The notes beneath the pieces were generated by a model that ran no database searches, was not told where the DNA came from, and saw only the letters and a list, made by a program, of their open reading frames with translations. A stretch of DNA of 64,000 nucleotides. Origin: Apteryx mantelli. Its lineage: Eukaryota > Chordata > Aves > Apterygiformes > Apterygidae. Each line of letters begins with the position of its first letter. Position 1 is the stretch's first letter. The DNA is taken from the NCBI RefSeq assembly GCF_036417845.1, contig NC_090012.1:1364001-1428000 (forward strand), in the 5' to 3' direction. Positions 34,081 to 48,293 of this stretch are shown here, piece by piece. A program made the translations under genes and the position numbers.

Positions 34081-37013
34081 GCTACACCCAACTTATTTTT
34101 GCATAGGCAACTAATTGCCATTTAACAATCAAGGAAACAGGAATGGTGAGCTGGCAGTATCTCCTTGTCACACTAAAGGTCAGTACCAGATTCAGGCAAA
34201 AATTAAGTGGGCTTAGACATAATGTAAATCCCTGCTTTTAAAAAGCAACTGTGCTACAGTGGGCCATTTAATAAAAAAGTCTCCATTCACCAAACCTGAT
34301 TATTGATGTTATACAAGGTACCATCCAAATGGAAAGAAATACCATGTAAAACAAGAAGCAGAGACCTTGCTAGAAACATTCTCTAGCTTTTCTTACCAAT
34401 GAAAATCAAATGCAACATCAAGATGGAACAGCAACCATTGCCCACTTTTATGGGAAACGAGCTGGGCATGAGAACCGATGCTGCATACAGTAAAATAAAT
34501 AATTATAGACTTTTTTACATTCAAAAAATTGAATTCCTCCTGAAGCATCAGGCAGGTCAATCTGGAAGATCATTCAAAGGTAGTAATAGAGTATTACCTG
34601 CTACTAAATCCCACAGGAGAATTTTGCTCAAGAGATTTGTGGTAAGGAAGGAGTAAGAACTCTGATTTTTGCAGTTGTTAATATAAAAGACAGATACATC
34701 AGTTGGTTTTAATTATCCTTAGGGAAAGTTAAATTAACTCATAATAAAGTGGGACCATATGGCCTTTCCTTGTCCTGTAAGTATACTTAATTAAATCCCA
34801 TTGAAGTTATCAACAAACAGAACCATTACTGGATACATTTTAAAATGCACTTGCAAACTGACAGGAATTCACATTTCCTCTCAAACTCAAGCCCCAGCAG
34901 CCAATTCCCATTTATACCATGGCTATTTTACACTGCACCAGCACTAACACGGCCTTCAAGTACAGGCGTCCTGACTCCACGCTGTACAATCAGAGCACAG
35001 CTCGCAGTTCATGTGGCTTTGTCAATATACAAGGATTTCCAAAGAGCTTCAGCAAACATAAAACTGAACCCCCTCACCCCAAAATACATCCCCTGCCTTG
35101 TATACTGTACAGTACAAGCCATGCACAAACTCCTCTAGCAGTTCAGGCCTGAGGCGTATCAGTAAGACGCTTCCCTTTACCACACCAAGGTGCTCACTGC
35201 CCTTAACAGCCTCTGTACTAGCGTATTTAAGCAATAAGCCACCATAATCTTAACCAGTAAGAGCTTTTGAAGGAGAAAATATTTTTTCATGTTCTCTCCT
35301 TGATCTGGAAATTCATTGCTTTTAACAGCACGACAAGCCGAAAGCAGCTGCAAATTCACTGGCTTTGGGAGGGCAGGTGGGGCTGCCCTCGCTCTCGGGG
35401 AGATGCTGCTCACCGCCCAGCCAGGCTCCGCGCTCCACTCGCCAATGTGCCAGCCTTAATTCGATCATGTAATTTTTCCTTCTGGAAGCAAAACTGAGGC
35501 AAAGCCGCTCTTTAATATATAAAGTAATTTTTCTTCTCATAGTCCGTAAAATTGCTTATCGCACGTGTAGCAGATAAACCAAGGAAGGTTTTTATAGCGT
35601 AAACAGATTAAATTGTTCAGGACCTCATTATGGTCATCGTTTGTCCAGTAATCTGATTTATATCCTAATCCTACAATACCACATCTTAAACACAGGAAAG
35701 CTCAAAACTGAAATATTTTAAATGAAAAAACAGTTAAGGGCAAAAAGATGGCAAAATATTAACAGTCCACTGAGTTTTCATTCATCATTCAAGCCACTGT
35801 TTATTTGTGGAAAACATTTTTGCAATAGATAAGACCCTAGAGAACTGACCGGACAGGCTATTTAGTGAGCGTAAAGTAAGGGAGGGAATGCTGAAGAAAC
35901 CTGCCTTTTACACTATACTTGTTCTTTGAATAAGTTGTGCGGTCTTGCCTTTTAGCTAGAACTGCGATATATGCCTTTGTTTACTCTTTTGTTCTTGCTT
36001 CCTAGGGCAGCTCTACCATTACTTACTGGTACTGACTGTATTCTGTAAGAACACTAAAAACACTAAAACGTCAGCTGTAACATGCAGAGAATACTCTTCC
36101 CACAAGCATTCACATTTTGGAGCTAATTCTGGCTTATTTCCAGTCCAGGAAAGTCCTAGAGTCAAAGCCCTGGCAAAACCATGCCACAGCCGCTCACCTG
36201 CCCGACCCCACCGCAAAATCACCTCCCGTTCTTAACCCACACGTTCCACAAGATGGGCTGCTCCAGAGCCTCACTGCTCAAAGAAACCTTCTTCCAGCAT
36301 CCTACCCAAAGTACATCCCCAGTCACTTCAAACTCCCTTCAGCTTCTGCAACATTTTCCATTAAAAATATTACCAGTTGCAAAGGCTTCCACAAACACAA
36401 GCACCACCCACAGTGGGCAGCAGGCGCTTAACCTGCGGCACCTACGATCCCCTCCCAAAGGCAACGCAACAGCCAGCTGCCTGCAAATTCCTGCTATTTC
36501 TATTTGGCACAAATATTCATAAATTGCTGATTTTGGCTTCTGGGGAGTCTCAGCTCTGGTAATTATTCCACAGATTCCATACATGATGAAAAATTAATTA
36601 AATTTTCTACTGGTTTATTTGATGTTTTCAGTTCTTTAAAAGTGCTCTGATAAGAAAAATATCCTTTAAACTCCTGTCATGTGGGGAAATGTCATAATTA
36701 CTCATAACTACTGTGCATTGTTCAATCTATCCTCATAACAGACTTGTAGTTCGAATCTGTTACAAATGAATGAAGTACATCAGAGCTTTTCTGAAATGTT
36801 TTAGAGCATGTGTATTACTGCCTCCAATTCTCCCTTTAATATTAGTCTTAAGGATGTCTCATTGCAGGACAAAAATCTGTACAACTTTGTTTGCTCTAAA
36901 AACAAAATCCTGTGATGGGAAGAGAAATAGGGCCAGCTCCAGAGTGTTTCATGGGAGAAACCCAGGGAACAACAGGTTTTTCTTATGAGTTTATGTCATC
37001 ATGCATATCCCCA

Positions 37014-37075
37014 AAGCCTTTAAAAGAAAAAAAAAAAAAAAAAACAAACCAAAACACCTCTGTAAGCCTTTAAAA
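37014..37075. repeat. A18 tract flanked by 12-bp direct repeats
   Basis: AAGCCTTTAAAA occurs at 37014-37025 and again at 37064-37075. Between them are 38 bp that are mostly A (A18 at 37027-37044). The arrangement resembles a target-site duplication around a poly(A)-only retroinsertion, or simple duplication around an A-rich slippage tract. Confidence 0.6.
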
Positions 37076-38287
37076 ATCATTTGTACACATAAGGTTAAAC
37101 TGAATAATAAAGATAGTATCAAGAAAGAGTGGAGGTAAAAGTACTGCTACTGTAAGGTTTTTATTTATTTATACAAAGCCTTTCTTTTAATTGCTATTTG
37201 GAAAAAAAAAGTATTTTGTAGCCTATGAAACTTATCTTTCCCTCTATAAAGGTAAACAAACAAAAAAAACACAGCAGAAGGATGTTAAAAATAGAATCAT
37301 ATTCAACGTCAGCTTGAATGCTTTCTGCATACAAATTGGGTCAGAATAGACAGATTAAAAAAAAAGTTTGTGCATACTTTGCTTGTTGAGAAGCTCTTCC
37401 TAAAGCTATAGCCTATGTAACCAGCTTCCATAAGTCATCTTTGAATTCATTTCTTCCATCTAAACAAATCAAACACTGCCAATTATTTTTTACTATACTG
37501 ATTATATGCAGACCGTTATTAACTCTGGGTAAAAAAGGCTCACGGTTGTATCCCATCATTCAGCAAGCTCATTACACTTCAGCTATGGCTTCAAAAGTAT
37601 TTACTCCTTTCTATGTACTGCATAATGGACACTATTCAAACCAGGAAGAACAGCAGCGCTCTGGGTTGTGTCACAGGTTTATTCTACTTCGAGTCGTCTG
37701 ACTCACGGGGACCTTGTTTAGAGAGCGACAGACAGCTTCACGCCTGCAGCCCCCCTGGTCTGTCTCCAGGAGCAGCTCGTACCAGATGTTCCAAAAGTCA
37801 ATGCCGAGTCCTGCAGAGCCTCATGTACAGAAGCAAGCTCCTTCCCAAAATCTGTGAAGTGGCAGCAAACACTCCTCCCTACGCAGCATCTTACCGGAGC
37901 TACAGACCCTTGTCTTGAGGGGGAACAGCAACCCAGGCCCGTCGTGTTGGAAGACGGGGACGGCCAGCCCTGCTTGTCGGGAAGGCTGCTGCCCCCCGTG
38001 AGCGTGGCAGAGGGGCTCGTTAGGCAAGAGCACAGGCCGGACCGCAGTGCTGGAGACCTCCCACAAACACTGCAAACATCATCTCACCCTTCGCACAGAG
38101 CTTTCTGTTTTGACTTTGTCTTTACCAGCACAGACACGGAGCACAGTGGGTATGTTAAATACTAATCAGACCAAAATATTTCACTGCACACACACAGCTC
38201 TCCCCAAGGGCAAAGAGATGAGAGTGACTGAACCACGTGACAGATGCTAGCGATGTCACTGAAGAGCACTTAGTAGATAAGGAAAGC

Positions 38288-38348
38288 ATAAAAAACAAAC
38301 AAAAAAAACCCCACAAAAAACAAAGAAAAAACCCCAACCAGCCCCCCA
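38288..38348. repeat. A-rich/C-run low-complexity tract
   Basis: Alternating A runs and C runs (AAAAAAAACCCCAC, AAAAAACCCCAACC) ending in CCCCCC. Similar A-then-C tracts occur at 56962-56985 and 60620-60650. Confidence 0.8.
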
Positions 38349-41300
38349 ACACTTATATAGATAAGAACAACAGATACAGATGTTTTGGTTTTACTTTGCA
38401 TTCTAGTCCTATTCTACAGCTGTAAGAAGTGTTGCCAACTCGCTTAAATTTTCTTTCAAATCTCAGTTTAAGATGTTAATTTCTGAGCTCCATAATTCAG
38501 AGAAATTTGAAATTATCTGTAATTAGATTTCTATCCTGAAATTGCACCGGGCAGCAGGAGAATAAAAGCCTATTTCCCTCAAGAAGGTGTAAAAAAAATT
38601 AGAAGGCAAGAAAAGAATCCTAAGTAGATTTTTCCCCCTCCTGACCTTACTATTTGACTTTTTCCATTTGATTGATGGCTTTTATATGCTACCCCCAAAC
38701 TGTACATGTGCACGTCACTCCCTGATTGTAAGTGAGGATCCCTGCAACAAGATTAATGAAGGCAAACTTCTGCAGCTCTGCAGGTTTTCACTGGTCTAAA
38801 TTTCAAGGACCAACAGTATGAACACTACTCTTGTTAGGTGATTTTTTCTTGAACTCCTTCAATAAAAGTACCTTTCTTCCACATTTTGCAGTTCAAAGAT
38901 TAAATCCCAATACAGAGGTTGAAGCATTTTTTTTCCTTTTGTTTCCTCAGAGAAAAGAAATACATTTCCAGTACTGTATAAGACTCCCCCCCACCCCAGC
39001 TAGATTGCTCCCCCCATTAACATCAAAGTAATGACCTAGCAGCCCTGATACAATCCAACCATAGGACCGACATATCAATGAGATGCTCGGCAGTCCAGGA
39101 GAATCTGCTCAGTAACTGATGTTGCTCTCTATTTGAGGAGAAAGGAGAAAAGGGGAGAAGGGGAATTGATATGGGTATTCATACCCCTTTTGAACTCCAT
39201 GCTAATATAAGCTTGGGAAAGTGATCCTGAAGCATCTGCATTAACAAGCAAACTTCAAATCCCAGGACTGGTCCATACTACTATGAAGCTTCCCCAGAGC
39301 AGACCAGCAGTATTTGATATCAAGAGAACACTTGAGAGCTAGAGAGATCTAAATGCATTAGCTAAACATCTCAAAGTAATAAATCTGTGCTCAAGGCCAG
39401 TGACCTGCAAAGCCTACTCCGAAAACTGGAGCACATGTTGTTCAGTCAAAGCCCAGGGTGAGCAGGTACGTGTCAGGATCCACATTCTAACTTGCACTAT
39501 CAGACACCGTCCAGTAGTTCATCCTAGCGCTGCCTCATAGCTGGGTTTTTCATTGCTCACCTCATTATAAGACTACTTCATCCTCGGTGACAAGACCTCT
39601 GTAGACCAATATCTAAAATTGAAATGCTGTACAATTTAATCGTTCCACAAAAAAGCAGGAGCAAATCAGTCCTAGAGTCTTTGGGATAGATCCTGAGTCA
39701 ATTTAACCCCCTCCATCTTCCCTGTGTACATTAGTTTAAATCTGGCTTCCCCAGAATCATTTAGACTCAACCCCACTCACGCACTGATGAGCTATCCCAA
39801 AGCATCTAATGCTGCACAAATGTTCATGCTCCCCCTTCACTTCTTACCGAACTTGCTGTACAATACTTGTGCAACTGGGTACTCCACAGACACCAAGGAA
39901 AGTATTTTTCAGGAAATCAGGTTCGTTATTGGCTTTACGAAGTATTCACCCTCAAAGACCTGAAAAGGAGGCCTCATCCTTCCAACACTGACCGGTGTGT
40001 CACTGGGCACTAAGCTCTAACCAGCCCCCTTCAGGGGGTTTAGCAGATGTAGGGAGACAATGTGACAGGTTGCCAGCACAGGGATACCCTTGAGGATGGA
40101 ATCGCAGCATATATTTTTAGAGAAATCCAGATTCTCAACGACGGCTTTAGAATCAGCTTCAAGACATGCAGAAGCCTGCATCCTTTCATATGAGCAAGGC
40201 AGAGCAAAGAGCGACTGACATCAACCCTACCCATTTAGGCTGACAACTGGATTTTGCCTAACAACAAGGAAGGGTCAAAGCTTTCTGCTGTGTAGGCATT
40301 GACTCTTCCAAAATGCAGTTAAACACCTCTTTCACCGTGGAGCATGTCTTTCCTGTCTCATCCTATTTTATTTTATATATAATGAATAAAAAGAACATTG
40401 TAGGCATTTAGTCATGCTACAGACCATCAGGCTGCCTGTTTTCTTTCTTCCACTCAGGTTGTTTTAGAGACTTCTGTTTAATTTTGTCTTTGCAAGGAAG
40501 GCCAATACATTCTCATTTCACTAGGTATATGCTTCCTGCTTTGCATAAGTTGCTATTACCAACTATTATACAGATTACTTAAGCTGCAGCTATTAGACCA
40601 AAATACAAGATGATCCTCGCTATAAAGATAAAAGAGCAAAGAAAAAAAAGTCTCTCTAGGGCATCAGACAGTCACATGAAAAGAAAGCTTTACAACTCTT
40701 TTCCATCACTCCTCCAGCTAATGCTCATAATTAAGCAGAAGGGGGGGAAAGTCTTTTTGCTCTGTAGTTCTCTCCCTCTCCCACTATTAAACTATTTCCT
40801 TCATCAAGTTCCTTTCAACGTCTTAAACTACAACAGCCAGCCTCCTCTAGGAAACACGTGGCCCATTACCAGTCCCCGAGTTAACTACACTGACACACTA
40901 GTCAATCATCCCTTATCAACTGAAAGGGTGCACACAAACTCTTCAAGGTCAAGCTGTGCATACGTTTACACAAGCCCAGTTTACATAAACCCAGTTTTCA
41001 CTCAGTGAAGGACCACGTTGATTAATACCAGTACAAAACAGGGGAAAAAAAGAATTTAGATGTAAGAGAAAGAGTCCAATTCTCATAAATTGGACTTCTC
41101 ACAAATTGGCATAATTATGCTCTTTTACATCATTCTGGCAGCGTAAAAAGTGACTTAATCATTGCACATTACTCATTTTAAAGGCAAGAACAGTATAAAG
41201 TCATCTTAGCATCCAGAAAATCCAGTATCCCCACACTCACTAAACTAGGAACTGAAGAAAAATGCACAATTTCCTCCAGTTCGAGTACTCCTCCCCCCAC

Positions 41301-42770
41301 CCTCAGGCCTTCCCTTTGACTTCCCATTTGCAGCAGAGACCAGCATCCTATGAAAGCCAACCATCTTGTGCTGGAGAAAGAAAGAGCCAGGCAAGGACGT
41401 TCTTGTATTTCCAGGTGTAGTAGGAAGAGCAGTCCTGGAAATCAGGGGGAAGGTTTGGTCTTGCAAAGGGCAAAGTGCATTTATCACAGGAGCAAGAGGA
41501 GGCGTGCAGACAAGCACCACAGCACTGCCCCAAACAGAAGAGACTTTTCCTCCAGAGTAACCAGTCATACATGCAACTAAAGACAGCAACAACAACAACA
41601 AAATCCTTCTGTTTTACTCCTTTCGCCTTCCCTCCCCAGAACCTGGGCTACAGTTTCTCATGTCCCTTGCATACATCACATGTTCCTACGCTCCAGTGAT
41701 CACCATAAGCAGCACAAGTGTTAGGTTTTCAGGTGCTAGCATAACATAATTTCAGTTAGGATTATGAAATTTATAAAAAACAGTTATGGAATAAACTTTT
41801 CCAGGTACAGCCAGACATACTTCGTACAGTGGGAGAAGAGTTTACAGCCATCAGAGCTTCGCAGGGAGGAAGCATGTTCCAATACAGCAGTCTTCTGAGC
41901 TTGCTCGAAAGCCGTGTCAAGGGAAATCACCAAGAATGACTGTACCAGCTTTGAATCAGACGGGTTAGCCCACTAATGCATTACCCTTTAAAAGAACAAC
42001 GCAGGATCCTGCTACTTTAAGAACACCTCAAATAGAAAACTACAGTGATCTTCTGGTGAGTCTCCCTGCACTTGTCATGACATGGCAGCAGCTTTAAAAT
42101 TGATATATTGGTATTTCCCTTTCTGTAAGGATTTTTGCACAGTCTGGTAGAGATGGATCCAGTTCAGACTGTTGCGCTCCATTAATGAACATTCCTATAT
42201 TGCTGGGCATTGCAAGAGGCAAGTTTTCTATTTCTCTCCTCAGAGTATTAAAAATGCCTTTACACCAAGAAATTATTTACAAGTCAGGGTTGCTTAGTAA
42301 CACAATCCTGAGCCTCTTGTTTTCTGTGAAAGCAATCTGTGGAAATGCAGGTGCACTTCAGAGCACTTTCAGAGACTTGCATGGGGATTTTAACCACAGA
42401 ACTTGGAACCCTTTCTGCATTCAAGGAGAATCTAATACAGTCCTGGGAGAGGAGAGTGGGGGGAGAGAACCCACCACCAAGCGAAAACAATTTTGTACTG
42501 CACAAGGGTCTCAGTGGCAGGCTCTCCGCCAGCCTTCGGCATTCCCAGGGGCTTTCACGCTCTTGCACTCCGAGTGCCATTTGCTGCATGATTAACTGGC
42601 ATGCTAACTGCACTAGCGCCATGGAAGCTGTTTGCCCTCCAGCAGCACACCCCATCCCTCAAGGGTGGTCTCCAAAAGCTACACAATCACTCCATGCATT
42701 GAGACTCAAAAATAGAGTTAATTGCTTCATGCAAAGGCCAATAAATGCCTTTTGAAACAACCTGGGTTTT

Positions 42771-42798
42771 CCTTTCAATAAATTCCTTTCAATAAATT
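42771..42798. repeat. 14-bp tandem duplication
   Basis: CCTTTCAATAAATT occurs twice in direct succession. Confidence 0.85.
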
Positions 42799-45700
42799 GC
42801 TTAATCGGAGAGATCCCAGCCTTGCTGATTGAGTAATCTGTCACAGAAATTTGATTTTATCAGGAGTATGAAATGGTTCTTCTCACTTCCAGACCCGAGA
42901 TGAATGACTAAACTGAACAGGAGCAAGACACTGAACTGTCACTATTTCTCTCTTCAGTGCAAGAGATGCACTTAACATTCACTTCAGAGTGTTTTACACT
43001 GTGTTAATGTGAATATTCTTTTCATGAATGAATTAATAGCCAAGTTCAAGTTGCTGCTGCAGCCTAGTGACATGCAACAACCATCCTGAATCTGACAGTC
43101 CCAAGATGGTGCCAGGAAGCTTTTTCTGACTCTGCATTGAGACACAGACTCTTGTGCACTGAGACAACAGCTCTGTTTAGTCCATTGCCACCCCCCCACA
43201 GCAGTCAGCAGGAAACAAGAGCCTAAACGCACATACAACTGCTTTGCAGGGAACTCGGGTCTCACATTGTCTGAGCTTTAATATCCAACCCCAAATAGTC
43301 CAGCAGGCCCAGTGCCAGAGTTTATATCCCCTCAACCTTGAGTTAAAGCTGGCTGCAGGTGATGCAAAGCTCAAGGGCAGTTCCCCCCAGCTCCATCCTT
43401 CCTGCCACATGCACAGAAATCCCAGAACAGATCATCCTCTGCTTACCAACATCGTAAGCAGGCACCTAAAGACACTGTATCACGTTATGAACATAAAACC
43501 TCCAGAACATCATAAAAATCAATTTAGATGTTTTATTTGCAGATTTTTTTAAAAATAAATCAAACAGCACATTAGAAGTGTTTTCCTACATTAAACAGAA
43601 CTCAGCAGGAAACAATGAAAAAAATACTTGATAAAGAGTAATCATTTTTATGCCACATCAAAAAATGCAGCACCCTAGGAAAAATAATGCAAAGTAATAT
43701 CAAATTGTCATTCCCCAGGACCGGGCAAATCAGCAGTCTTAAACCCCATGCTTCAATGCTAGAACCACCACCTCCTATTTCCCAAAAACATCCAAATTTG
43801 CTCCCAGATCCTCTGCTTTCCAGGTTAAGTTCATGTTGGAAAAAAAATCCCTCGAGGTATGCAGTTTTGTGTTTCACGGAAGAAAGCTATGGGTTTTCCC
43901 ACCTCTGCACAGCAGATTGATAGAACAGATTATTAAATGATACTGTGTAATGAAGTCCTGAAATTGAACGAGTTGAACATGTTATTCACCTGTCCTGCCT
44001 CTCACCTCTCCAAGTATCTATCCACCTGTCATTTGCATCAAGCTTTTGAACTGTTTCAATAATTAACAAAAAAGATACAGTAAAGTCATTCTTACAGCAC
44101 TTTGTTCAATTTTAATATTTGAAGTTGACAGCTCAATATTGAGGCTGGCAGCATGAAAAAGCGTGTAAGAGACAATATCTAACCAACTGACAAAATAAGA
44201 GGGAAGCATCCAAGAATAGAAGTTAGTGGAACTACAGACTTACTAGAAAGGAAAAGTGAAATAAGCTTAACAAATAACCCTACAGTTTCATTTGGCAGAC
44301 CTTCCCAATGAGGAAAAGAAACTGATCTATGAAATGTTAACAAAAAACAATCCTACACTGCAGTCCATCACCTCCCTGAGTGCAAGCCAGTTATCTTTAC
44401 ATCTAGGTCCTCTTCTAACCCCAACCACTGAAGCAGCTAAAATGCCTCACACCTGTTAGCAAATTCAATCAGTAACTGGCCTTGGAAAGCAGGAAATACA
44501 CCCCAACCTTTTAGATGGGAAACCTTGGTCATCCACACTAAAAGATTAGATCAACTTCAGCATTACAGGCACTTCAACAAGATTATTTCCACGTTCAAAG
44601 CTAGGCACATGCTTATGATTTTTTTTCTGAGCAACAAGTGAACTGTTTACACAAGTCCAGAGCATGCTTAAATATGTTGCAGGTTCAGGACACAGAAATT
44701 ATGTCAGAGAAGACAGAAATTGTAAGCATACCTCCCCCCAGAGCTTTTCAGTATCACTTAATATCTTCCACTGCAAGAGCTTCCTCATCTCACAATTATG
44801 GGAGGCAACATTCAGAGATACTCAGCCGCTTGCTGGAATATGGCTGTTCACTCTGCTATAACCCATTCCCAAAGCACATTCTCAGAACTGCCCAGTTCAA
44901 AAGCAATAACCAGGACAGAATTAACAGTTTCACCAATTACTCTGACACATTACTCCTCTTAATAGTGTGAACACAGCAAAACAAGTACCAGTAACACCAT
45001 AAACACTTAACTGGACTCACTGGCACAGTGCTTGCAATTACTTTCATTGGGTGTTACTGAAATACTGAAGCACCAATATGCCACTGCCAAGCCCCAAATC
45101 ATGCTTTCTGAAAGGAAAACTGAAAGAACTTCCATTTAGAGGGAAGATTATCACTTCAGAATGCCATTTAAAGACAATTTTGCTGGCTCTAAGGTTGATA
45201 TGTGAGCCTGCAAATAATTTCCGACCCCTTCAAGGCAGAACTAGAGGAAATTCCAATGCAAAAATATATTCCAGACCTCACAACTGATAATCAAGGCAAG
45301 CTTCAGATACGGCAAATAAAAATATCAAAATCAGTCAAAAGGCACTGCTCATGCAGAAGCCCATGCTCTTTCATCGTAATAGTTCCTTCCAGCTTTAACG
45401 CAAGTGACTCAGCTCAGTAGTTGCATAGGATGCCACCATGTTGACTGAGATGCTGTTTTTGCGACAGGACACACTATGGGATGACACAGGCAAGCAGCCC
45501 TAGTGTATTATCAGCATCTGATGATAGAGCCTGATGTTTCAAAACCTGGCCTTTAACTAGCCCCATTACATTCTCTGGGGAGAATGGTTAGATGAGTTTC
45601 CATTTCTCAGGTATTTCACTGCAGCAGAAGAGAACTCCCAAACATGATGTTCACTGCTTCCTCTGTTCCCTTGGAAATAAAAATCTTGCTGCCAGCCATG

Positions 45701-48232
45701 ATACAATAACTTTTACTATGTCCTCTGAGGTTACCACAACATGGAAAGATGTCAGAAATGTTCATGGCCTACCATGTTCAACACCTGCTCAAGTCACCTC
45801 CAATACAATTTCAGGTTTGGAGAAGGGCTTAATGGGGATAGAAAACTTAATATTAATGTTAGGGAGATAAACGCTGCTAGTTAACATACTACTGCCTTTC
45901 TTAATTTTAGTCTGGGAAAAAGAAAAATCCTATTAATACTGGTACAGCTCAGGTATTTTGGAGTACACTCACATCTAGTCATAGTCAACAACAGCCTGAA
46001 AGAACATTAAGGAACAACTATTAGCAAAGAACCACGAATCACACAATCCTGTACTGATTCAGTTTCTATTAAAGGGAGGCTTAAACAAGTCACCAAGTAT
46101 TATTTTATTACGAAGGACGAGTCTTGTAAAATTCAGGCAAGTAATTAGACAAGTCAACCAGAGCAGTCTGCAGGCAGCAGTTGAGGCAACAAATAAACCA
46201 GCTACCTTTAAAAAGAAATAAAGATTGACCTTGATGGAAACCAAGTTCCTTTCAGAGCTACAACTCAGGAATGGAGAGGAGAGCCGGTGCAGTCAGGACA
46301 GTCTTCACATACTTGCAATCACAGCGTTTACAATGCGTTTTTATCACTGTAGCACAACAGCTGATACAGCCAACAGTAATCCAGAGATCTCGATCACACC
46401 TTTGAAGACAGACAGCACTCTCTTTGCTGGCTGGACCCACGCCAGCCCAAACTATAGCACACACTAGAGTCAGCGCACCGTGCTCCAGCAGCGGGCCTCG
46501 GCATGCACACCATCCCACTGCGAGACATCCCCTAGCAAGGCAGCTGTTGGCCTGCAGCAAACCCATGTCTGCCTAAAGGACGCTAGAGTGCTGCAAGTCC
46601 ATAATTAACCCAGGCTTTCAAGTCAGCTTTGATGTAAGCCTGAACTGGCACTTTTTCAGAAAGAAACTGCAGGGATCCACTACAGAGAAACAGCAGCAGT
46701 TCCTGGACAAGTTAACTGTTGAAACAAAGAGACTTGCTCTTCCTACTGCCTGGAATGGAATGCGCTTGCTAAGTGAAATTCAGCTACAGGCTGCTTTCTT
46801 GGACTATATACCTTGGTGGCAGCACATTTTAATGCTTTCTGTAACAAACAAGGGGAAAAACCTGAGGGATACTCAGCCAACCCCAGGAGGGAGGTGCAGC
46901 AAGGGCAAAGCACATCTCGGCCTAGAGCAGGTCCAACATGTGCTGCACTTGTGGGTGGTACTTTCCCTTCCACTCTTATCTTGAGGGAATACTGTCGTTG
47001 TGTGAGCAAACATTGCCTTCATCAGCAGAAGGAAGAGCGAAGTTTCCACTGATTCCTGTGTTCTCTACTCATCCAGCTATCCACTATCCAAATCCCCTGT
47101 CAAAATTTATAATATCGGAAATTATAAGCTACCTCTGAACAAACCAACATACTACTCAGACTTTCTGTAATTATCAAGAGCAAGAAACAAAGACAAAGAT
47201 GCACCTTGAAACAGGCATCTTCAGACGCACCACAGGAAACTCATGTATATAAACTTCCTCCTGTCCCACAGTCCCTGCCTCTCCCTTTTTTTTAAATAAA
47301 GGAAGGGGAAACATAGATAACTAATATTAATATCTCCCAAATGTGACAAGAACTCCTAGCTACTGTTCTGCACTTTGTGAACCAGGGCCTAGAACACAGC
47401 AAGGACAACCCCAAATATGCACAGGTAGGAATTTCAGCTCATATTTGAGAAGATGCATGAGGAAAATGAACTCACGAACTGAATGAGCAGGCTAAGCTAA
47501 ACAGCTGTTTCACATTGTCAGGTTTTTGTCTTTGCTTTGTGAATTTCGAGTCTTTGGAATAAGCTAGACTGGACAGGCCTTCAAGTGTACCTCTGCAACA
47601 GAGACGGCTAGAATTTTAAGAAGAGATGCATAGTAGTGAAAAGTATCATGAAGCCTTTAACTTCAAGGAGCTAGGGCTTCATCAATCATGCTGAAACCAT
47701 GAAACATAACAAGATTCAGTACGCAGAAAGATATAGGGTGCTTATTCTCAGTTCCCATGAACAGGGTCTCCTTGGAAGGGAATACATCCTAACACGGGTA
47801 GTTAGAACAAGACTGGAACACAACCAGAGAAGTGGAAACTTACCCAGATCTTCTCCATCTCTGATGTTTGCATTCCTTTTTCCATTTCTGTTTGCTTCTG
47901 TGATAAACATCTGGGCTCACACAGCTGTAATAAAAGTCAAACACAGCATGTTTGAGTTGTGCTTACACATACTGCTTGACAAATTATTTAAAATGAAGGC
48001 GATAATTAAATTGAATGTGAAAGCGTAGCGCCAAAGCGAGTCGGACACTTTCTATTCCTCCAGCGGCATTTTAAAGGTCACTTACTTGGGTCTAGACCAC
48101 ACAAACAGGAAAAAACACAGAATGAGGCACAGGGGACGACACCATCTTCGATATGTAGTTACCACTAGTAAAAGCTTCAGCTTTCCTTCCCAGTGCAAGG
48201 CTAGTTATAAACTCCGCAAATTCTTCCCACCA

Positions 48233-48293
48233 TTGCCACCAGTTTAATTAGACTTTCAAATTGCCACCAGTTTAATTAGACTTTCAAATTGCC
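48233..48293. repeat. 28-bp tandem duplication
   Basis: The unit beginning TTGCCACCAGTTTAATTAGA has period 28 and occurs as two exact copies plus a five-base partial third. Confidence 0.9.

Noticed and set aside
36740..36765. tRNA B-box-like word (AGTTCGAATCT)
   Set aside because: No A-box at proper spacing and no cloverleaf stems, so not a tRNA gene or tRNA-SINE.
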